Part shown: positions 32,766-45,900 of the stretch, one piece after another
How positions within the stretch are numbered: position 1 is the first letter of the stretch
Layout of the letters: every line of letters begins with the position of its first letter
Origin: Melieria omissa
Lineage: Eukaryota; Arthropoda; Insecta; Diptera; Ulidiidae
Assembly (NCBI GenBank): GCA_963971225.1
Contig: OZ020267.1
Span: forward strand, 105,425,892-105,489,891
Direction: 5' to 3'
Length of the DNA stretch: 64,000 nucleotides
The notes under the pieces: model-generated
Told to the model about the DNA's origin: nothing
The model's database searches: none
What the model saw: only the letters and a program-made list of their open reading frames with translations
Program-made: the position numbers and the translations under genes

Positions 32766-34200
32766 GTGTGGTTGTTAACTTTTGTCAAAGACACCTTTTT
32801 AGCAGACCTCGTAATTCATTCTTTATTTTCAATGTGCATTCATTGTTTTCTACCTCTACCATTGCCTACCAACACGTTGCCCATAATTTCGTTAAACCAC
32901 CAAATTAACATAATTGCAGCATTTTACAAATTACCAAAAAAAAACATCACAGACTGTTGCTTGTCTCTCACGCTCGCTTTATCTCTTTCTCTCGCTAACA
33001 GGCACTTTTTGACATTCAACAGCGCCTTGCAACTTGAGAATATGCAAATAATCGCACACACACACACACATACACACGCCACAAACGCCTGGGCCATGGC
33101 TGCGTAGTGTTGCAGTGTTCATGTTACGGCCACTAATTTAAAATATGTAAGTACGACCTCCAACGACAAGAACAGGAAATGTTCTTTTGATTTGTCTGGT
33201 TCGGTTCACAAGTCATCGCTGTAGGAGCTGTGTGTCTGTGTATGTTTGCAGCCTCACAAACAAATGAGGTTAATTTCATTTTAATCGATTTATAAACGCT
33301 GCGAGAGCAATGAGGCTTGTTGCAATTCATTTTTCGTCTTTTGCAGCAAAACGCTTGCAAAAGACAAGCGCTGTGGTTGGGGTTGTGATGCCACAGGGTC
33401 GATGCCGCTGTGAAGCGTTTGAATTTGATAATGAAGTGCGCTGGTTTTAGATGATCTTAATGATTTCTAATTGTTAAGATTGTTTTTCACTGAAGGCATT
33501 AAAGCTGTAAGTTGGGTTCAAGATCAATGTTGTCCCATATGAAGTCAACATAAGTCAAAATCAGCTCAATTGATTCTGTATTGTAGATCTTAATGGATTT
33601 GCTTACCAACTTTCGAGCCAACTTAATCATAGTGAAAGTCTTGGTTTGTTATTATTGAACATAAATTTTATAATTTTTTTAGAAATATTTTTGCATATTT
33701 TTTTTTTGTAATTACTACATTTTCTGCAATTTTTTTTATATTTCCTACATTTACTTCTATTTATTATATATTTTATATTTCCTACATTTCCTACTATGTT
33801 GTATATTTGTTATATTTACTACACATTTTTTGTCCCCAATTTTCACCTCCCTGACCCACAGTTCTCATTTTCTTTCACTCGAAAACCGTTAAAAATTTGT
33901 TACAAACAGATCTGCGTTTTACTATTTGTTGTTCTATAGTATTTGTTGCTTAATAGTATCGTCTTTCAATTGACAAACGCCTGATCTAACGATGGCCAGC
34001 GCCGTTGTTCGCTCAGTGATACCTTAACTTACGCACGCTCCGGTCCACCAGCGCAACCAACGCAACATCACTCATACCCGGAAAGAAATAACCAAACGCT
34101 GGCAACTTTTTTCGTTTTCACATTCGCAAAAATAACTAATTAACAATAAAAATTATGTTTATATAAAAATACAAAATAAATATTAAATTGCAAAATTTTT
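32766..34200. other. Noncoding region upstream of the inferred BicC start
   Basis: No exon was recognised. It contains a CA run at about 33054-33075 and a T-rich tract at 33660-33830 with repeated TTTCCTACATTT. GC content rises at 33960-34090 just before the inferred BicC first exon, so promoter elements may lie there, but I could not assign any. Confidence 0.45.
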
Positions 34201-34399
34201 AAAATGCTCCAAACATAAATAAAATAAATTATAATTGTGTTCCTTTCAATAAGCAAAACCAATCAATTACGCCCCCTCGCCTTGTCTTCAGTGTCATTTT
34301 TTTTTCTCACTCCAAGTCGCGTTCAAGTCGTTTTCCCACTCACCCGAACATTTTTGGAAGAAGTTATTTTTTTGTTAAGAAAAAATTACTGGCTTCCCT

Positions 34400-34684
34400 C
34401 TGAGTATTTTCACATTTTATTGACCAATTGACAAGAATTAATTGCAAAATTAATTTAACGTAAATTGTTAAAAAAAAAAAACATAAAAAAATATAAAAAT
34501 TGCATATTTGCCTAAACACGTGTTTCCACTCGACTCTCTAAATTATTGAAAACCAATTTTTTGTGCAACATTTTACATTTGTGATTGAGAAAAACTACAT
34601 AAAATATTTGTTTAAATTATTTCCATGGAACACAAAACGGAATTCTTTGCAAAAATCAATGACGCAATCAAAACATAAATTAAG
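34400..34684 (+). other. BicC: Putative noncoding first exon of BicC
   Basis: A strong donor, TTAAG|GTAAGT, follows 34684. The next strong acceptor before the BicC start codon, CTCTTTCAG|CATATC, ends at 39641. Joining them gives a 5' UTR exon here, an intron of about 5 kb, and exon 2 from 39642 with 209 bases of leader before the ATG. The transcription start is not visible and the left coordinate is only a guess. The link rests on splice-site quality alone. Confidence 0.4.
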
Positions 34685-35169
34685 GTAAGTTTGAGTTTTT
34701 TTTTAATATTTTTTGTGTGGTTATGTTTGCTGGAGAGAAGTGAATCTGAAACGTGTTGGCGTGTTTGAAATAATATAATTAATTTTGTATTTATTTAACT
34801 GGTTTAGAAGAAAATAATTGTTACAAAATATTGTTAAAAATTATTTTAAAAAACTTTTGTGTAATTTCGTATTACTTGAACCGAAATTTTTAGTTGAAAA
34901 GCAATGAGCTCATTTGATTGATGAAAATGCTATCAATGAAGCGATCGATTTACTACAAAATCTTTTACTACGCATTCAAAAAAAAATTTTAATACTACAA
35001 ACATTTATTTCATTCAAGGTAAGGAATGATTCTTAGCAACACTTTTTGCTAGCGACATTTGTTAGGCAACATTTAACTGATAACATGTGTCTATCAACAT
35101 ATGACTATTAAAATTTTTTGTATAGAAACATTCTTCTTGGCAATAACAGTGTAGAAATATTCAAAGCTA

Positions 35170-35255
35170 CAATTCGTCGCCTCAGAAAACAAATGGTGCA
35201 TGTCTTACTAGGCTCAATGGAACAAATGACATTCGTTTTCTGAGGCGACGAATTG
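35170..35255. repeat. Inverted repeat (21-bp perfect arms, 44-bp loop)
   Basis: The arm CAATTCGTCGCCTCAGAAAA(C) at 35170-35190 is perfectly complementary to 35235-35255. Pairing continues inward for four more base pairs after one mismatch. It could be a hairpin RNA, a foldback insertion or a recombination by-product. No flanking duplication was noticed. Confidence 0.8.
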
Positions 35256-38200
35256 ACACTACACCAACATATTTGTAACTGTTGAGAGGGAGTTGAGAGC
35301 ATTGAGACTGAATGTGTCCTGATGCTCGCGTAAAACATTCAGTCACAACCGCTTATTTTGTTTTATATATAGCACACTACCATAAATACAAAATAGTTAC
35401 AACTCTAAATTCTTCAAAAAACAAAAATATTGCACCAATGGTGTTTTAACTTGAACTTGCATCTAATATATGTCTGAAAAGTTTGAATAAAAATTTACAT
35501 ACTAATATTCATTCATTCATATTCAGTGAATGGAAGAATATGGCTGAACAATTCTAAACAGTTTCAGTTTCTAAATGTTGCTGTATACTTTATCTGTTCA
35601 TTTAGTACGAGCAACAAACTGTCCAACATTTTAATTACCACAACAACAAAATGCTGCTTTGCACTTGCTGTCGAAGCTTTGTAAACATCTTCGTTCTTAA
35701 CCTCCAATATGACAAATTTTGTTAAAGCCTTAGATACGTTTTTGTGTTGGTCTCTTCAAGTTCAACTTACATGTCAAAGTGGTTTCGTTTTGTAAGGTTT
35801 GTACAGAAAATGTGTGAGACAAATATTTAAAAGCCTAAATAAACCATAAATAATCTCGCTTTGGGCTCAAACAATTGTATTATTATACGAAATGAATCCA
35901 TCAATCATATCACAACAAAAAGAAGATATCACAGCATCACGGTTGCCACTTTTAATATATTTGAAACAAAAGTGAGCCTTTTTGCTTCATTTGCTTTCGT
36001 TTCCACATGTTTCTCCCGTTTTCGCCATTTACTTTCCTATCTACCCCACACGTGTCTGTCCACAGCATGAAAACTGCACCAACAACAAGTTGCACCAAGA
36101 TTCAACCACAGCGCTTCTGCTTCTTGTTTCTGAGCCGAATTGCACCGCAACAAATTTTCAACACGTTGTTCGTTACTCCATTTTATAGCCGCCCTCTTCT
36201 TTCTTGCGGAGCCAATATTTTGGCGCATTCCTTTTGGATCACTTTTGAGTTTCTCCTCACATTTGTTCATTTGTTTTGTTTCTGCCAATTTCACCAAATC
36301 ATCAACTCACCACCGACCATATGCTCGACTTGAGGTCATTGAACTGCGCGGCAAGTTTAGAAACGGTTTTTTTCTGCTGCTTCTCAGCTGGGCTTACAGG
36401 AGCCCAAAAACAACGCCCGCTTACCATTAAATTTCCCCTATTTGCGCCGATCGGGCTCGGCTCGGCCCAGCGTCCAACGTTGCTTTCGTTTAAATTTATT
36501 TTGATTTCAGTGCATTGCCTCAGTTGCGCTGGTATTTCCTATAGAAAAACAACGTTCGTTTTCCTCTTTACGAATGTACAAAAATTCACCATATTTTGCC
36601 TTCGCGCCCCTCACCCATCCCCCTCCTTATTACCATTGACCGCGCAGTGCAGTTGCGCAAAAGTGTTAAACGTTTATTTCATTGGTGAAATATAAATTAA
36701 ACATATTTAACAAAAAACTTTGAAGACATTTGAATAAAACATTTTGAATTTTTTTTTAATATTTTTTTATTGAAAATTAAACGCATAAATGCCGTTATAT
36801 ACAAGTTTGAAAGCACTGAGTGAATTTTGTTTGAATATTTGTGCGCCGACGGTAATCGATTTGCTGCAACTGTTGACGTCTGTCATCTACATCGATCAGC
36901 AGCAATTCGAAGCAATCAAGTGAGAAAGGTGTCATTTGGACAGGTGGGTCAAGGTTCATGGATTTCGTGAAAATTTATATATAATAGAAAAACCAGACAA
37001 ATATCTTTACTGCAATGCGTGGCAAGCGGAATCATGGCAGAACTAGCGGTTAAATTCTAATAGCAACGAGTTCCTTATGTACATAAGGATGTCAAGTCCA
37101 ATCAGTCCAACTGGACCGAAACCACTTGAAGCGGAATGAATAGCGTTTTTGTTAGATGCAAATATTCTTACAGTCTACTTTACATAAATTACTGATAAAA
37201 GAATTTTTAAGTTGAAAAAGATGAACATTTAAAACTTGTGGCTCTTTTATGCCAAGAACTATAATGGTTGAAACTTTCAATTTAGCTAAAAGTTCAAGAG
37301 TTTTGTGTAATCCCGAAATTTCCAATAAGAATCACATGTTTGTCCGTCCGTTCCGATTAAAAGTGCGCACCATTTTGAAAAATGGTTGTTACACATTAAC
37401 TTGGCTGCAATTACATTAACACAGTCTGACTCCAAAAGAAAGTTTGAAATCCCTAAAAGGTTTACCTCAGTTGAAAATTTACATTTTTTAAGTAAAAATT
37501 TGTTTCAAATATGGATTTTGCCAGCTTGCAGAATTTTAGAGTATTTTCTGTGTAACATTTTTAGCACAAAAACAATGATTTTTATAGATTTAAACCTGGT
37601 ATTCGAAAGTCTTAAAACTAAGAATTTTGATCTGAAGCAACCCATTCTCTTAATGTTGGGGGAACTGACTGAAACGGACCAGTTGTTTCGTTTCATGGGC
37701 CAACTTTTTGTTCTCTCAAACCACTGATTCGAGAATTTCAATTGTAGAACATTAAATGTGTTTCAAAGTTCATGGAATTTCTTCTTTCTTCTTACAATTT
37801 CTCACTATTCGTAGTCCAGTTGATACTATTATAAATGCATTGGCTCTGGAAGAATACAAATATTAGGAGACAGTGTCTTTAAGGAAGAATTTGTTAAGGA
37901 ACTCGAACCAATAAAATTAGATGTTTTTTATTTTTAGTGCAGGAGATTGAGAATCTTGAGAGAAAATATTAGAGCCGTGTGCACGGCTGTGATATTTGCT
38001 TCTAAGATGTTGTTGGGGTTAAAGTGCACTGGGACCAATAATAATCTTATATGTACCCACTGAAAGCAAGAGAACATCCCTTAGACCCACCGATCTAATA
38101 CACATTTAGTAACTTGAGTGATGTCCTCTTCTAAAAGCCAATACTGGTTCAGGGTTCGATTCTTGCTGCGATGTACTGCGCCGTTCCGCAGTGTCTACAG

Positions 38201-38329
38201 ACGCTTACCTGCTCTAGACCCAATGTATGCAGAGATTTATTTTCTCAACCTGCAGTTAGAAGCCCAGTGATTTGCCTTTACTCGTCTTTCCTCAGTCTAA
38301 GCCATTCTTTACTTTTAACTCCCTAAAAA

Positions 38330-38900
38330 CCACCACTCTTCGGCAATAAGCCCTAAAGGACAGGCATAATCTTCGTACCTAGAACTTCGTACCCACCACT
38401 ATTCGGCAATTCGTCGTAAGTTCATACCCAGAAGTTCATGCCTAATCATCCGAAAGCCTTTTATATAAAAGCCATGCATGAGTTCCACACATTGAGCGGT
38501 TTGCTCAGAGAAATTTAGGTTAGACGTGCACTTCTACTCGGAGACAATAATGGGTACATAGGAAATCCCTTCATTTTTGTATCCGGCATTCTTCCCAATC
38601 TGGTAGATTCCCTGTAAATCCAGACGGGGTCTTTTAGGAACCAACTTACTACTACAAACCACCACTATTCGGCAATTCTTTGTAAAGGACCTACATAATT
38701 TCATACCCAGAAGTTCGTGCCTAATCACCCAAATGTCTTTCATATCAAAGCCATGCATGTGTTCCAGAGTTTGACAGGTTTGCTTGTAAATTTTAAGTTA
38801 GTCATACACGGTTCATGTCATGGGTTCTTTTTAAACCCAATTTTCTTCCAATGTATTGGGTTCCTGGTACATCCAGACGGTCTCTTTTGGGAACCATTTG
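38330..38900. repeat. Tandem repeat, unit about 266 bp, about two copies
   Basis: AACCACCACTATTCGGCAAT starts at about 38390 and again at about 38658, with a weaker start near 38327. Shared later landmarks are CATACCCAGAAGTTC, TGCCTAATCA, AAAGCCATGCATG and ATCCAGACGG. The copies are diverged and contain no conserved frame. Confidence 0.75.
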
Positions 38901-39377
38901 GTCTTGGCAAGGAAATTTTGTAAGTACTAACCTGAGCAACAGCTATTTCCGCACGTCCATCGAAAACTCTGTCGCCCAGAATCTGGAGCCATTGGTTCCA
39001 ATAATATACAGCTCGAGAGTCATGTTTTCAAATTTCTCATTTCCACTGAGCAGTTACTAAAAGGTATCTGCAGAGTAGACAACATAGACTTGGATCTGCC
39101 ATCTTTCGGCAATGCAAAGATTCAACAAAGCCGAAAACACTAAGTAATGTCCACAAAATAAGCTGTATTGAATGGTTCTGAAGACTTGTAGTCTGGCACC
39201 CATTCAACTTCTCACCAACACAACTTATTTTTTACTTCCAACTCTATTCAAGTGGTTCCAAACGGTAGGACACTTTCAACAATTGGCCTTCCGAAGCGTG
39301 GTGCATCTTTGACTGAGTCAAGCAATCGCAATACTCTCTGGGAATTTTGTTAAAATCGAAGTTGTTCGAAATCTTAT

Positions 39378-39499
39378 ATAGGGGGGGGGGGGGTTTGGGG
39401 ATTCAAGCCCCACAGACTCAATAATTTCTTGTACAAAATATAGTTTCGAATGGTATTCGGCTCAAAATCCCTCAAAATTAAATCCTGTGTGCGCCACTG
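39378..39499 (+). mobile_element. Truncated relative of the 27.5-kb hAT element
   Basis: The right end AAATTAAATCCTGTGTGCGC plus CACTG matches the right end of the hAT at 30530. The left part has the same G run, TTTGGGG and CAAGCCCC hairpin, but the terminal CAGTGGCGCACACA is missing. It is a left-truncated miniature copy of about 120 bp, in the same orientation as the large element. Confidence 0.7.
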
Positions 39500-39850
39500 A
39501 CCTCTAGTTTCCACTTAATTTTGCTTCCCTACACTTAATTTTGAGTCCTACCAAATATTTCAATACCCATAAATGTTTGCTACATTTTTACCCACATTTC
39601 TTAAACTTATTATTATTTATTTTCCAAATTTTCTCTTTCAGCATATCACTTCATTCCGTTGAGTTTCGTCTATTCTCATTCATCTCCCGCCCAAACTGCC
39701 CCAAAATCAAACGACAATTTTTAATTGCCCACGACCCAAGCGAGCAAAACTTTCCCAACTAAAAACTTCACGACACATAACAATAAAACAACAATAAAAA
39801 AAATTTTACAAAAGCGAATAATTTTGCGAAACGAAAAGTTGACAGCGAAA

Positions 39851-42800
39851 ATGTTATCCTGTGCCCAACTCAACAAGTTGCTCTATCCTACGCCGCCCGC
39901 TTCGGCAGAAACGACGACCGTCACAACAGCCAGCACTGCCACAGCCTCGCTGACGGCACCGTCGAGCAGTGCACCGAGCGAGACACAAAGTGAGATCTCA
40001 TCGGCAGATAGCGATTGGAGCGACATACGAGCGATTGCATTAAAATTGGGCGTGCCGAATCCCGATGATTTGCACACGGAACGCTTTAAAGTGGATCGAC
40101 AAAAACTGGAGCAGATGCTAAAGGGTGAGTTCGTTTGATGCTCCTTGACTTTTAAAATATTATGTATTGATTTATTTATGTTTAAAGTAATTTCATGTAG
40201 TCCTTTTTTCATTGCTTTTCTTATCCTTATTATTAAATTATTATTTTTGTTATTTTTTTTCATTGAAGAGGAGAGTATTATCGACGGCATGAATGGCGCT
40301 GAATATTTTTTTGAAAGCGTATGTATTCAACTATCAAAATAAATTATTATAAATAGAAATTTTCAGTGCTACTTCATCCTCACTATCCTTGCAGGTCATG
40401 AAGTCCACCGAGACTTATATTAGTTGGCCGTGCCGACTAAAAATTGGCGCCAAAAGCAAAAAGGGTAAACTCTTCAAATTCGACAAAATAAAAATTCTCG
40501 CTTTTCAACACCCAATTAACGATTTTCAGATCCTCATGTGCGCATAGTGGGTCGAATTGAGCACGTTGTGAAGGCCAAAGAGCGCATCCTAACCAATTTG
40601 GACTCAAGGGTATCGGGCACTTCGTATTCCATCATATTTAGAAATATTTTTGCTTTTAATTTTCTTCACTATATATTTGTGTCAAAAATAGGGTACGCGA
40701 GTCATCATGAAGATGGATGTCTCCTATACGGATCACTCGTATATTATTGGACGCGGCGGCAATAATATAAAACGCATCATGGAGAATACCGCTACGCATA
40801 TACACTTTCCCGATTCGAATCGTTCGAATCCAACGGAAAAATCAAATCAGGTATCACTGTGCGGTTCGCTCGAGGGCGTCGAGCGTGCACGCGCCTTGGT
40901 GCGTCTCTCAACGCCGCTACTCATCTCGTTCGAATTGCCCATAATCGCACCGGGACGTCCGCAACCGGATCAAGATACACCGTATGTAAATATGGTGCAA
41001 ACCAAATACAATGTCCAGGTGCGTTTCAATATTTTATCGTTAAAAACAACTTTTAGATAAGTACAAAGGAAATGATTAATTTTTTTATTATTACTTTTTT
41101 CAAACATATATTCTAAAAAAAAATAAAAACTTTAAAATACAAAATGAAAAAAATTTATTTTTTTTAATTTAACTTTCTTTATTTTTTTTGGAAAAAAATG
41201 AATTTGTATGTAATTTTTTTTTAAACAAATCAAATCTTCTCAATTCAAATATAACAATAAATTCAAAAAATATATAACAAAGGTAACATTTTAAACACTT
41301 AGAAAATATTTTTAAATTTTTAATTTTTTGAACAAGATTTTATGTAATTTTTGGTATTTTTATACAAGTTAAAAAAGTAATAGGTATGTATTGAAATTTA
41401 AAAAAGTTTTTGTTTAGATTAGGCATTTGATTTTTGTAAAATTAAAAAAAAATTACAAATATAAATTTTTTCATATTAGAAAAAATTCAAAATATTGAAA
41501 AAGTTGTAAATTCTCTTTTATTTTTTAAAATTTGTTTATATTTAAATTTTTTTTCAATTATATTTAATTTTAGGAATTTTGAAAATATAAAAATTAATCA
41601 ATTTATCTCATAAACATTTTTTACATTTAAAATTTTTTTTCTTGAAAGCAAATATTCTTGCAACAATATTAGAAAATTTCGAAATATTATTTTTTGATGT
41701 TTTTTTAATGTTCTTTTAAAAGCAAAAAATTATATATAAGTTTAGGTAAAAAATTTTAATAAAAAAAAAACAAAACAATTTTGAAAATGGAAAACTTATT
41801 AAATTTTTCTCCCAAAAAGTATTTTTTAACAAAAAATGTTTTTCTAACACTTTTCTTGCGAACACAATTTGTAACTATTAAAAAATAATGAAAAAATTAT
41901 TATTATGATAATATTTTCAAAAATACTGCATTTTTATGATTGTTTTAATGTTTGTTTTCGTGTTTATTTTCAGTTTTATTTATTTTATTTTGTATATTTT
42001 TTTATATATTAATTAAAAAAATAGAAATAAAGTAGAAGTTTGTATAATAAACATTTGTAAACATTTCATAATTTGAAAATTCTTTTAATTTGCCTCAAAT
42101 ATTTTTTTATTTTTCTTGTGAACAAAATTTTAAAAATTGGAAAATAATAAAAAAAGCATATTATTAAAATAGTATTTTTTAAAATACTGAAATTTAATGA
42201 ATTTTTTAATGTTTATTTTTGTATATTTTTATGCGTTTGAATTAAAAAGAATAGAAATAGTATAGAAGTTTGTATAATAAAAATTTTTAAACATTTTTTT
42301 ATTTAAACATTCTATTAAATTTCGTTAACTACATAATTTTTTAATTTTTTAGTTCAAATTTAAAATTTTTAATTTAATTTAAAAAAATTGACAAATGAAT
42401 TTTTCTCTTAAATTTTGTTTACATAAAATTTTATTTGTACATATATTTTTCCTTATTTTTAGGTCATTTTCTCCTCACGTCCGAAGCTACACTCAGCCTT
42501 GGTTTTGGTCAAAGGCTCTGAGAAGGAAGCCGCTCAAGTTCAGGAGGCGACACAGTTGCTCATCAATTTCTCATGTGAAAATATTGCGGTGTGTTTTTTT
42601 AAACCAAATAATTTAGACGTATCTGTGGCGCGTAAGAAGAAGAACGAATCTAGATGATAATAAGATATCTTTTACTTAACCCCAAATTTTGAACCAAACC
42701 ATGAACCAAGCTCTGTAGTAGACTTAAGGTTTTTAATAATCTAACATTTGTCATATTGTATTTTTATGTATTTTTTTCCGTCGTTTAGAGTCAAATTTTG

Positions 42801-45041
42801 GTACACATGCAACTGGAGATCTCTCCGCAACATCATGAAATCGTCAAGGGTAAAAATAATACAAATCTTTTGGGTATTATGGAGCGTACAAAGACTAAGG
42901 TCAGCCGGCATTGCGAAGTTTTTTGAGATCTTTAAAAATTTGCTAAATTAAATTGAAATTAATTAAATTAATGCATTTCTATGTCACACAGATTATATTC
43001 CCTGATCTCTCTGACATGAATGTCAAACCATTGAAGAAATCTCAAGTGACAATTACTGGGACTATCGACGGTGTCTATAAGGCACGACAACAATTGCTTG
43101 TAAGTTTTTGTTGCTAATTTTTGTCAAAAACTTTCATGAAGAAGTTCTCAGACATATTTGGTTCTCTTCATTGCTTAACAATCAGTTGAATTATATATTA
43201 AGTTTTATGTTTTCAGGGTAATCTACCGATAGCATTGATTTTCGATTTTCCGGACAATCAAAACAATGCCTCTGAAATAATAGGCCTCAGCACAAAATAT
43301 GGCGTCTATATATCGTTACGCCAGAAGCAACGACAAAGCACTTTGGCCATTGTTATAAAGGGTGTAGAGAAATTCATTGGTGAGCTCAAATATCATCAAA
43401 TATTGTCTGCATTGATTTACGAACCCATCGACCTGCAGATAAGATCTACGAGGCACGACACGAGGTTTTACGACTGAGCGCAACGCTCGTTAAGCCGACC
43501 ATACCGGAGACATATTTTGCGCCAAACGATAGAGATTTGAATGTGGGCTATCGTACGATGTTGACATCACTGCTGGCCGGTTATCCGGATAGCCCGAAGA
43601 CGCCGAGCCTCATCACAGCCCATTTGCAAATGTCGCCCTATGGCAATTTGAACAACAACAACAGTAACACTGTCAACATTAATAACAACAATCATAACAA
43701 CAGCCTATTGCTGAATGATTCCAACAATAACAACAGCCTGAATAACAGCAACAACAACAGCGGCAAATCATATCCACCCGGATATGGATGCAACACGCCC
43801 ACCGGCATCTGTGCGCCCACACAAAAGTACATACAGCTGCACAACAGCTCCTTTACGCGTCAGCAGCCGAATCACAACAACAACTATTTGCCTGTAACGC
43901 CTGTACACCAGCAGCAGCACCAACAGCAGCAACAGCCGCCACCACCACCGCCGCCACATCAGCCGGCGACAGCATCGCCGCGCAACAGCTGCCACAACAC
44001 GAGCGGCTACCAGAGCTTCAGCAGCAGCACCAACTCGCTGGAACAGGCCTATCCGCCCTACAGTGCCATGGCCAATGGCCATGGACCGGGAGCCAACGCC
44101 AATGCCGCCGGTGGCGCTAGCGCTGGCGCTGGCGCTGCCGGCGGCAGTGTGGTGCCCGTTGTTGTTGTGCCACGCGGCCACTACTCGCCCGACTCGACGT
44201 ACAGCAGCGAGGCGGGCTGCAGTCGCATTGGTCGGCGCTCGAGCGATGGTGTGTTGCTGGGTCTGGGCGCCTCCGGACCGGTGGGTCCGCTGATGCCTGG
44301 CAGCGCCGAGAGTTATCGCAACTTACACTACGACTTGAAGGTGCTTAGTGTTGGCTGAGTGGGTGAAACAATAATCAACTAATTTAATTGTTTTTCAGCA
44401 AAATCGCATTTTCGACTTTGATCTGAAACGCGCCATGGGCTTCAAGGCCATGGAGCGGGCGCCGGTTAGCGGTGAGCTGCGCGCACCGACGCCCAACTGG
44501 GCAGGCATGGCACTGAGTCGCACCTCGCCGGGCTTCATTGAGAGCGTTGACGACGGCTTGTGGTCGCGCAATGGAGGAGGCTTTGGTGCTGGCGCAGCTG
44601 GGCCCATATCGCCGTACGCAATGGGCGTGACAGTGGGGTTAGTGGATGCCACGCCAACCAATCGACGCCTGAAGCTAACGCAGCACAAGGACATACATAC
44701 GCTGTTGACCAGCCTCGGCTTGGAGCATTACATCAGTGAGTAGAAAAGACTTTGAGAGAGAATACTTGACAGTACATTCATGGTTTCTTGCTGCAGAGAC
44801 TTTCGTCACCAACGAAATCGACCTGGAGATGTTCACCACACTCACCGAGGACAACTTAATGGAGCTGGGCATCACTGCTTTCGGCGCTCGCCGCAAAATG
44901 CTGCTGGCCATACACACTTTGCAAGCGAACGAGGCCACCACTGCCACAATGCCGGCAACAGCTGGGGTCAACAGCAGTTCGCCGCGCTTCTCCGGCTCGG
45001 CTGCACCGGGCGCAGAGCGTCGCCCCTCGAATCAGTGGTAG
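39851..45041 (+). CDS. BicC: Bicaudal-C, KH-repeat and SAM RNA-binding protein
   Basis: In Drosophila, BicC binds mRNAs, recruits deadenylation machinery and represses translation in oogenesis and early patterning. Exons inferred from GT-AG sites and similarity are 39851-40124, 40269-40318, 40395-40464, 40530-40609, 40692-41018, 42463-42588, 42789-42899, 42992-43099, 43217-43379, 43439-44340, 44399-44735 and 44797-45041. They total 2793 bases (930 aa plus stop), close to the roughly 905 aa I recall for the Drosophila protein. A canonical KH motif is seen at about residue 178 (SYIIGRGGNNIKRIM); later KH-like units run to about residue 460 (GKNN in place of GxxG at one). Residues about 500-760 are asparagine-, glutamine-, proline- and alanine-rich. 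SAM spans about 830-895 (LLTSLGLEHYIKTF, NLMELGITAFGARRK). The protein ends ERRPSNQW. The ATG has a good AAA context. The donor after 42899 (GTCAGC) is weak. Confidence 0.96.
41019..42462 (+). other. BicC: Large AT-rich intron of BicC
   Basis: An intron of 1444 bp composed almost wholly of A/T runs, from donor CAG|GTGCGT to acceptor TTTTTAG|GTCATT. No element or exon was seen inside. The other BicC coding introns are 58-200 bp. Confidence 0.8.
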
Positions 45042-45900
45042 TACCGAAAGGCGTAGACAACCTTCAAAACTCACACCCTTTCTACTATTTTTTTTCAAAA
45101 AATTAAACTCATTAGCGTTAAGTTTGCATGCTGATTTATATATATAACCTAATTATTTATAGCCCAATATTTCAATATTTTCTATATATTTTTGTAACTT
45201 AAATATTTGCTGAAATTTTATACTGAAACGCTGCATAAAACTTGGCGCTTTTCATCCCTTGCGAATTGCAAAGCAAATTTCAAGTCTGTAAACGTGATCA
45301 AATCCAATGCAAAAGTGTTGAGCTGGCTGCACTTTTGACTCGTTTCAGCAGGATGTAGCTTGAATCCTGCCGTTGTAAACTAACTCAACATAAATTGCTA
45401 TATCATTTTTGGTAGAGAAAAGTGTACTAAACTCCCATGACTTATACTCGCACTTGTAGACAAACGTTCTGTAGCAAGAAAAATCAAAACAAACAAACTC
45501 TCAGAGATGTAGAAGTCAGCTCAGCTCAATCTGCCAAGCAGACTTTTCAAGGGAACATTGGCGCATTCAAGAATATTTTAACTTAATTATTTATTACTTA
45601 GTGAAAAGAAAAATTGAAAATTTTGCAAAAAAACATAATTATATTTATAAAGAAAACCAATGTCAGAGAAGTTTATATGAAATTTGTCTGAAGCGTAAAA
45701 ATTGTAAACAACACATAAAGAAAATAATTGTAGTAAACGAATTAACTCGCCGTATTGTACTTGGCTATGAAATAAAAGAACAAATTAAGATTACATTTTG
45801 AAACACACAAACAAAACTAGAAAAATATTTTGATAACCAAAAAAAAACAAAAAAGAAATTTGTAAACAAAAGAACATTAATCAATATAGTGAAAATAAAT
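45042..45900 (+). other. BicC: BicC 3' UTR, approximate
   Basis: Sequence after the BicC stop. AATAAA hexamers occur at 45771-45776 and 45894-45899, either of which could end the transcript. The lysine-rich frame at 45601-45801 lies inside this UTR and has no support as a gene. Confidence 0.5.

Larger units (their letters stand above)
34685..39641 (+). other. Putative first intron of BicC
   Basis: Contains a strong inverted repeat at 35170-35255, C/T-rich sequence at 35990-36700 giving meaningless serine/phenylalanine/leucine frames, a tandem block at 38330-38900 and a truncated hAT relative at 39378-39499. No exon of another gene was recognised. Confidence 0.4.

Noticed and set aside
36000..36700. 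Series of overlapping + strand frames of about 100-140 codons rich in F, L and S
   Set aside because: Composition artefact of C/T-rich sequence; three frames are open over the same bases and none resembles a protein family.
43768..44293. - strand and alternative + strand frames within BicC exon 10
   Set aside because: Shadows of the real BicC frame caused by CAG/CAA/GCN triplet runs.
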